From Acanthaster planci (lineage: Eukaryota; Echinodermata; Asteroidea; Valvatida; Acanthasteridae), in contig NW_019091423.1 in assembly GCF_001949145.1 (NCBI RefSeq), positions 4,810-17,443 of the forward strand: a stretch of DNA of 12,634 nucleotides, read 5' to 3'. How positions within the stretch are numbered: position 1 is the stretch's first letter; every line of letters starts with the position of its first letter. The notes beneath the pieces were generated by a model. The model ran no database searches. It saw nothing but the letters and a program-made list of their open reading frames with translations, and was not told the origin of the DNA. Position numbers and translations under genes: made by a program. This document shows, in pieces, positions 8,301 to 12,634 of the stretch.

Positions 8301-11300
8301 TGCAGTGAAAATATTGATGGACAGGCGGCCTGATGGATACACACTTGGAAGGACAAGGTAAAGGCAATAAATGTATGCCCCTTTGAAAAACACGACATGA
8401 CACAGGAGTTGAGTGGTGCAAATTTACATGTTGCGCAGCATCACTGATATTTAAGCATGTGACAGCTGAACCAGAGATCTGTAAAAACAAAAAAGCTAAC
8501 TTCGGGTCGCCTGCAATAAACAGAGAATTATTTGAAGATTGAAGACATGTATGGGAAGAATATAACGGACAAATGAAATCACTTCGAACAAACTTTAAGA
8601 CAGATATACAAATCTCAAATTTGTTCCAGATCTTTTTAAACTATGACTTGGCCAGAGAAAAATTCAAATGTGTCACAGGAGTAGAAAGAAATGGAAATTA
8701 CTCCTACATTCAAAAGTACTTGTAACAAAGTATAGACTTCTCTACCAACCTGAAAACCCCTCCTACTTTATTGGCAACGTTCATTCATTCTTTATTTTCC
8801 GACATAACTGTAAGTATGTTGCAAAGATGTACATGTGTAACAGAAAAAAAATTGTGGATGGGGTCCCTTAGAAGCAGTGCTTGTCGAGTAGGGACCCCAA
8901 TGAGGAATAATACACATTACTGCAAACACCACATTAATTTTGACATTAAACTGGACAAGAAACCAGAAAGTCATGTAAACAACAAGTCTTGTAACCCTGT
9001 AAGACACAGAAAATAAATGAAGATGAATAGAATTTATTTACATTTGAATGTTTGTAGATTTGACAGATTCTTTATAAAAACGTCTCAAGAATACCACAGC
9101 TTGGGACCCTCATGCTTGACTGTATTCGGCGTGAGAATGGTGCACGCAAAAGAAAAAGTTTCTTGTGATATCTGGTGAAGAGTTGATGCACTTCTTCCTT
9201 TCTGATAAACATAGAACGAATGGACTTAGGTAAATTTTTACTGTTTAACTCATGCATGAGGATCCCAAGCTGAAGGGAATATATCATTTACTTTGAGAGC
9301 TTTATACTATTTATGCCTATTTTGCCGGCAGGGTGTGAAAGCTCTGACATGCAAAAAAATTGCCAACCCTAACCCCCTGGGGTGTATGTAAAATCAGATT
9401 GAAATCAGAGGATTTGGGATTGTTCAGGTTAACGAATATCTAATCCACAGGTTGGCTCAGAAGAGATTTGAACCAATATCTCTAGGACAGTGTTGTGGTT
9501 CCGTTCATTCTAAGTATATCCTGACTGGAAAGCTCATGTGCCCATCACCATGCATAAACAAATGTTGCCTCCATGACTAGTTCATTGGGCCTCCATCTGT
9601 CCAGTACAGCCTTGTGCACTCTACATATCTGCCTTTTTCTCAGGGTTATGAGCTTTACTGAACGAATTATGTTATTCATGGGTTAAAGCTATAGGACATT
9701 TTGACTTGGATATTCCGGTGTAAATATACAAAAATGGGTCCACGTGAAATGCCCTCCAACAAGCGAGATTTCAAAACTCACCGCCATGTCTCTAATGCAC
9801 ACACGTGTTGAGGTAGTACCTACAGGCATCTAGTGTCTCAGACAGTTAAAGTGAAGAAACTACTCTTGCATTAGATGCAGATTGTCAAGTACTAACCTAG
9901 GTGGCTGACATTAGCCAGCATGAAGTAGCTGCCCTGAGGGATGATGGGAGTCAGGCCAATTCCCCGAAGTAAATTAGCCAGCTTATCCCTCTTGACCTCC
10001 AGCTCCTTGGCTAGGCTGGTCAGGTAGCAATCTGGTTGGCCCAGACGGGACATTTCTAGTTCCAGGCTTTGTGCTACGGCTTCCTGTGTTCAAAACAATG
10101 GCCTCTGATATACAACCTCTACCAAGCACTCATGACTAAGACGCAATTCAACCAGCAAATTTTGGGCCGTGTCAAGAGCCATCCTGCAAGGAACCATGGC
10201 CAAGTAGTTGAGGTTTGTAAATCATGACCAGTGGGTCAGGTGTTTGAATCCAGCTGCTGGCCATGTCTTGTCTTGTAATTAATCGGGCAACCATTTGACT
10301 CTCCCAACTCATGGGTACTGGCATAAGCTGGGAGTAACCTGTGATTGGAATAGTGTACCGTTTAAACCAGACAATGCTCTTGTGTGCCAATTCCACTTGA
10401 AATACATGTCCTGATTAAACCAATATAAGAAAAGGTGATTTATATTTAGATACTACATGGTCCCATGGATTTCATTCATGTTTTCCTTAGAAATTTAGCT
10501 TCGGCTTCTTCAACTAGTATTTGAGCTTGACACAATACACCCATGCACAACTATATCCATAGTATTACAGACTACTGCCGCTGGCACACATGAGGAGATT
10601 TTCTATCAAGTGCCCATGCTAATGTGCATTCCTCTTGTGTCAAGATGCTTCACATAATTTGTGCACATTCAATTCAAAATATACTCAGTGCTCTATGGGT
10701 GCAAACTAGAGTCCAAATGTATGCCTCCAAATGTATGCCTCCCTCTGTAGCACTCTAACTATGCCACACAGTGGCATCAACAGCTTTTGGTTGCCAGACC
10801 GGAACTTCTTCTAGCAGAGGAAAATGAAAGACATACCTGAAGCGGAGTGGGCGAGGTGTAAGCGCAATTCTGACCGACTGTTTTCAGATGGTCTATTAGG
10901 TACTGTGGCCCTATGGTCCAGCCAAGCTACGGAAGAGGAAAAGTAAAACCTCATATAAAAAAAACAGATCAATGATAAAAGCTGTGTACAATTTTAGGAT
11001 TTATCTACCAAATACAATTTTGGATTTCTTCCCGGAACACATTGCAAAAGTTTTGGACTGCAACAGAACCATTCCGCTTCATCCGGAAGATAACCCCTGC
11101 TCGCTTATTCTTCCAAAAAGAGATTATGTAATTGATCCCACTTTTTATTACACTTGTCAAAAATGCTTTGCAACCAAAACTGAGGCCAAAATAAAAGAAA
11201 AATGTGAGCCATAAAATGAGTTGATACAGGCAGTCACTGTAAGTTGGTGGTGAACTGAATTCTGTGCTAATTTTTCCTCAATCACTGTTTATATCCTGCA

Positions 11301-11854
11301 GCTGGGCCGAAGTTCAATGACTGCAAAGATCAACTTGATTTCAATGTCAGCACAAGAAATGGTAAGCTTCTAAGAAGCCAAATGCTCTTGTAGACAGGCC
11401 AACTTTACTTCTAGTTAAGTAGCCCTTGGAAATAGGAGGCCAGTGGTCTCATCAAACCACTTAAAAACCACGAAAAATCAGCCTTTAAAAACTCAACCCA
11501 GAACTGTGCAATGAACTAATGAATTTAGCAAGACTACAGAAATCATTTTAAATGAAACAGTTACACTGCACTTCAACACTGCTTTACTTTCTTTCAGAGA
11601 CAAATTAACATTTCCTTCGGATTTCTGCAGCCAAAGCTGTATGAAATCTTTGTTTTTTTTAATGCTTGATCTGTTGAAAGTAACTGAATTACAATGACAT
11701 TTGGTCCAAGTAGTAATTCATGCACAATGACATTTGGTCCAAGTAGTAATTCATGCACAATGACTTTGGAGTCCTACCTTGAATCCTGTTACACTGAATA
11801 TCTTGCCAGCGCTACAGACAGTTAACGTTCTCTCCCACATGTCAGGCAAAGTAG
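5256..11854 (-). CDS. KYAT1/KYAT3-like: Kynurenine/cysteine-conjugate aminotransferase, C-terminal half (six exons, 5' partial)
   Basis: Exons on the minus strand: 11854-11778, 10926-10837, 10083-9897, 8141-8071, 6102-6016, 5315-5256. All have AG acceptors and GT donors and join in frame (572 coding bases, about 189 residues). Family role: a PLP-dependent fold-type I transaminase that converts kynurenine to kynurenic acid, acts on glutamine and other amino acids, and cleaves cysteine S-conjugates. The lysine in SAGKIF is the Schiff-base residue (human KYAT1 K247) and the arginine in YIRFCFIK is the substrate-carboxylate residue (human R398). From the lysine to the stop there are about 172 residues, against 175 in human KYAT1. 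Some segments look KYAT3-like (SLAKELEVKRD, YTSPTPLQ), others KYAT1-like (PIIPQGSYF, KLMKWK at the C-terminus). The N-terminal half, including any mitochondrial targeting peptide, is outside the window, so location in the cell cannot be judged. Confidence 0.95.
5583..5611. repeat. Perfect 11 bp inverted repeat, 7 nt loop
   Basis: CAGAGCTATGC at 5583-5593 pairs exactly with GCATAGCTCTG at 5601-5611 around CCTCTGT. It lies in the last intron of the aminotransferase (5316-6015). A partial direct repeat of GTGC and CCTCTGG follows, so it may be a by-product of a local duplication/inversion. Confidence 0.85.
5766..5935. repeat. Small inverted-repeat-bounded AT-rich segment
   Basis: GGGTGTGAG at 5766-5774 is mirrored by CTCACACCC at 5927-5935. 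The 170 bp between them contain repeated AAAAAGCT-type motifs (about 5810, 5866, 5896, 5912) and a perfect 14 bp palindrome GTTTAGATCTAAAC at 5880-5893. No clear target duplication is seen. It could be a very small MITE or chance in AT-rich intron DNA. Confidence 0.35.
6016..6102 (-). CDS. KYAT1/KYAT3-like: Aminotransferase exon with the substrate-carboxylate arginine
   Basis: An 87 bp, 29-codon exon with acceptor CTGATTTTTTAG and donor AAG|GTAATA. It encodes GVATIPCSAFYCEEHKSFGE followed by KYIRFCFIK. The AIP-S-FY and IRFCF blocks are signatures of the kynurenine aminotransferases; the arginine binds the amino-acid carboxylate. Confidence 0.95.
6878..7960. mobile_element. Non-autonomous hAT-like DNA transposon, 6 bp target duplication
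   Basis: Perfect 15 bp terminal inverted repeats CAGGGGTTTAGATAA lie at 6878-6892 and (minus strand) 7960-7946. An exact 6 bp direct repeat GTGGGT flanks them (6872-6877 and 7961-7966). Short subterminal motifs containing GTACTC/GAGTAC recur at about 6907-7012 and once near 7850, like the transposase-binding repeats of hAT elements. No transposase frame is found; the minus-strand frames at 7338-7635 have no hAT dimerisation or RNase-H-like motif. The element lies in the intron between the exons at 8141-8071 and 6102-6016 (1968 bp), and accounts for over half of it. CAGGG termini suggest hAT; the 6 bp duplication differs from the usual 8 bp. Confidence 0.75.
8071..8141 (-). CDS. KYAT1/KYAT3-like: Aminotransferase exon (variable acidic loop and helix)
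   Basis: A 71 bp exon with acceptor TTTTCCCCACAG and donor TTG|GTAAGC. The split codon G|AT gives Asp. It encodes DLDLSDSGDGPKDYKIVRWI then TTKL. This matches the family segment where an acidic, length-variable loop precedes DY-K-FVKWM. It ends in phase 0. Confidence 0.93.
8142..9896 (-). other. Large aminotransferase intron, mostly unique sequence
   Basis: This is the 1755 bp intron between the exons at 10083-9897 and 8141-8071. At about 8250-8335 a passage with ACACCAAGTTTGAAATTGG and later GATGGACAGGCGG resembles a dispersed non-coding repeat type seen in many aquatic invertebrate genomes (from memory, low certainty). At 9463-9474, on the minus strand, GGTTCAAATCTC fits a pol III B box, but no convincing A box precedes it. 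The short open frames are not credible. Confidence 0.5.
9897..10083 (-). CDS. KYAT1/KYAT3-like: Aminotransferase exon (small-domain start)
   Basis: A 187 bp exon coding 62 residues plus one base; acceptor ACACAG, donor CTAG|GTTAGT. It starts EAVAQSLELEMSRLGQPDCY, continues with SLAKELEVKRDKL, and ends PIIPQGSYFMLANVSHL. The hydrophobic YFMLANVS segment is the first small-domain strand of the family. Its codons are more GC-rich than those of the neighbouring introns. Confidence 0.95.
10195..10350 (+). repeat. tRNA-derived SINE relic
   Basis: A tRNA-like head: ATGGCCA at 10196-10202 pairs with TGGCCAT at 10258-10264 in acceptor-stem fashion. An A-box-like TGGCCAAGTAGTTGAGG lies at 10197-10213 and a B-box-like GTTTGAATCC at 10242-10251 (consensus GTTCGAATCC, one mismatch). 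Downstream, GGGAGTAACCTGTGATTGGA (from 10330) recalls the tails shared by SINEs and L2-clade LINEs in aquatic animals. The T stem is imperfect and the anticodon arm cannot be drawn well, so this is a decayed SINE, not a working tRNA gene. The right end and target duplication are not resolved. It lies in the intron between the exons at 10926-10837 and 10083-9897. Confidence 0.55.
10712..10739. repeat. Tandem duplication of 14 bp
   Basis: TCCAAATGTATGCC occurs twice back to back (10712-10725 and 10726-10739), exact, within an aminotransferase intron. Confidence 0.95.
10837..10926 (-). CDS. KYAT1/KYAT3-like: Aminotransferase exon (dimer/active-site loop region)
   Basis: A 90 bp, 30-codon exon, phase 0 at both ends. 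The acceptor is TTCCTCTTCCGTAG and the donor CAG|GTATGT. It begins LGWTIGPQYLIDHLKTVGQN and ends CAYTSPTPLQ. The YT pair corresponds to the Tyr-Thr of KYAT3, where KYAT1 has Phe-His in the substrate pocket (family knowledge from memory). Confidence 0.95.
11691..11764. repeat. Tandem repeat, 2.2 copies of a 33 bp unit next to a splice donor
   Basis: Units at 11691-11723 and 11724-11756 are identical (starting ACAATGACATTTGGTCCAAG). A third begins at 11757 and breaks after ACAATGAC. In gene orientation the array begins about 12 nt inside the intron after the donor of the exon at 11854-11778. The perfect identity indicates a recent duplication. Confidence 0.95.
11778..11854 (-). CDS. KYAT1/KYAT3-like: Aminotransferase exon with the PLP lysine
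   Basis: A 77 bp exon with acceptor TGTACACAG at its start and donor AAG|GTAGGA at its end. The first two bases (CT) complete a codon begun in an upstream exon, probably Ala. It encodes TLPDMWERTLTVCSAGKIFS and ends in VTGFK. The lysine after SAG is the PLP-binding residue. Human relatives read SAGKTF and TGWK, so this protein has Ile for Thr and Phe for Trp at two positions close to the cofactor. The next upstream exon is not found within the 780 bp to the window end. Confidence 0.95.
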
Positions 11855-12634
11855 CTGTGTACACATTCACAGAATACAAAATCAGGTCACTGGTTCTCAT
11901 TAAGGGATAGGTTGAAAATTCTGTGTGAGAACTAGTATCACTTGAAGTCAAGTATCTTCTAAATCTATATCAATAGCAGGTTTTTATTCGTGGACTCTCC
12001 CGGGTACCACACCGAATTAAGAATGCATGTGGAAAAATACTGTAATGAAGCATAGTATTATGCATATTAACCAAGTACTTTATAGAACAGAGCTAACCAT
12101 GTAAACATGAATATTCTGACTCTATTTACTAGTGGAATAGCTAAACGAAAAGCTGATAGTCATTTTGAACTGAAAAGTTGGGGACCATTTGTCTTTAAAT
12201 ACTTTGAAAGAAAAAAAAATGGAAAAACAGACAGGCCCTAATCCTCCTCATTCTGAAAAAAAAAAAAGACAATCAACTGAATTTTTGCTATACTTAGTCT
12301 CAAAACAGAGTGACATGTGTATATTAATGTTAAGAATATGAGGGCTACTTTGCATCAAGTAGGAAATTCATATTTCACAAATATGACGAATCAAGATTGG
12401 AACTTTTATCACTACAAAGTGAGTAGCAGTATTTGTCCTAAAGCACCGTCTGAGGGTTGATAACATCTTCAGAAATGTATTCTTAAACATGAAAATGACA
12501 CGTTTGTCACTCAGTGCTTTGGCTGATTTGTAATTAAGCATAAAGAATGCAAACAGAATATGAGGTGTGATGATTAAACAATGTGGCTTTAAGTTTTACA
12601 AGTTTTAAAATTAACACCACAGCTCTTCCAAATG
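11855..12634 (-). other. Upstream aminotransferase intron to window end, no further exon seen
   Basis: I searched the minus strand for the conserved DEVY-W segment that should precede the first visible exon and did not find it, so the intron probably extends past the window. The sequence is AT-rich with A-runs at about 12210-12220 and 12256-12268. No RNA gene or repeat is recognised. Confidence 0.5.

Noticed and set aside
9463-9482. Second tRNA-like SINE or tRNA gene on the minus strand
   Set aside because: GGTTCAAATCTC resembles a B box, but there is no acceptable A box or acceptor-stem pairing at the right distance.
10195-10265. Functional tRNA gene
   Set aside because: The acceptor-like pairing and boxes are present, but the T stem has a mismatch, the anticodon arm does not fold well, and SINE-like sequence follows directly.

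Overview
The window looks like nuclear DNA from an animal: AT-rich non-coding sequence, GT-AG introns of 0.7 to 2 kb, several short inverted-repeat transposons and vertebrate-type TTAGGG-like repeats. The one clear gene is a kynurenine/cysteine-conjugate aminotransferase (KYAT1/KYAT3 type) whose residues mix features of both vertebrate paralogues. That fits a lineage with a single pre-duplication gene, such as an invertebrate deuterostome, but the species cannot be fixed from this sequence. There is no sign of prokaryotic gene organisation.

Left part (1 to about 5040). An open frame runs from the window edge to a stop at 141 and is followed by an AATAAA at 272-277; it may be the last exon of a plus-strand gene. 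A GC- and CpG-rich repeat occurs twice in the same orientation (about 762-1015 and about 2161-2790). The longer copy directly abuts about 300 bp of degenerate TTAGGG-like repeats (1858-2160), which themselves carry a 120/150 bp higher-order period. Then come a 380 bp hAT-like miniature element (2801-3180), a triplicated 46 bp tandem repeat (3451-3588) and a 422 bp Tc1/mariner-like miniature element (4370-4791).

Right part (about 5040 to the end). The minus strand carries the C-terminal half of the aminotransferase as six exons, from 11854 down to a stop codon at 5258-5256. They encode about 189 residues, including the PLP-binding lysine, the substrate-carboxylate arginine and the complete C-terminus. 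All six have consensus splice sites and compatible phases. The N-terminal half should lie beyond 12634. The introns hold a 1083 bp non-autonomous hAT-like element with a 6 bp target duplication (6878-7960), a tRNA-derived SINE relic (from about 10195), short tandem duplications and small palindromes.

No multi-gene system is present. The enzyme works alone in tryptophan (kynurenine to kynurenic acid) and sulfur/glutamine amino-acid metabolism. The least explained material is the GC-rich repeat family and its junction with the telomere-like array.
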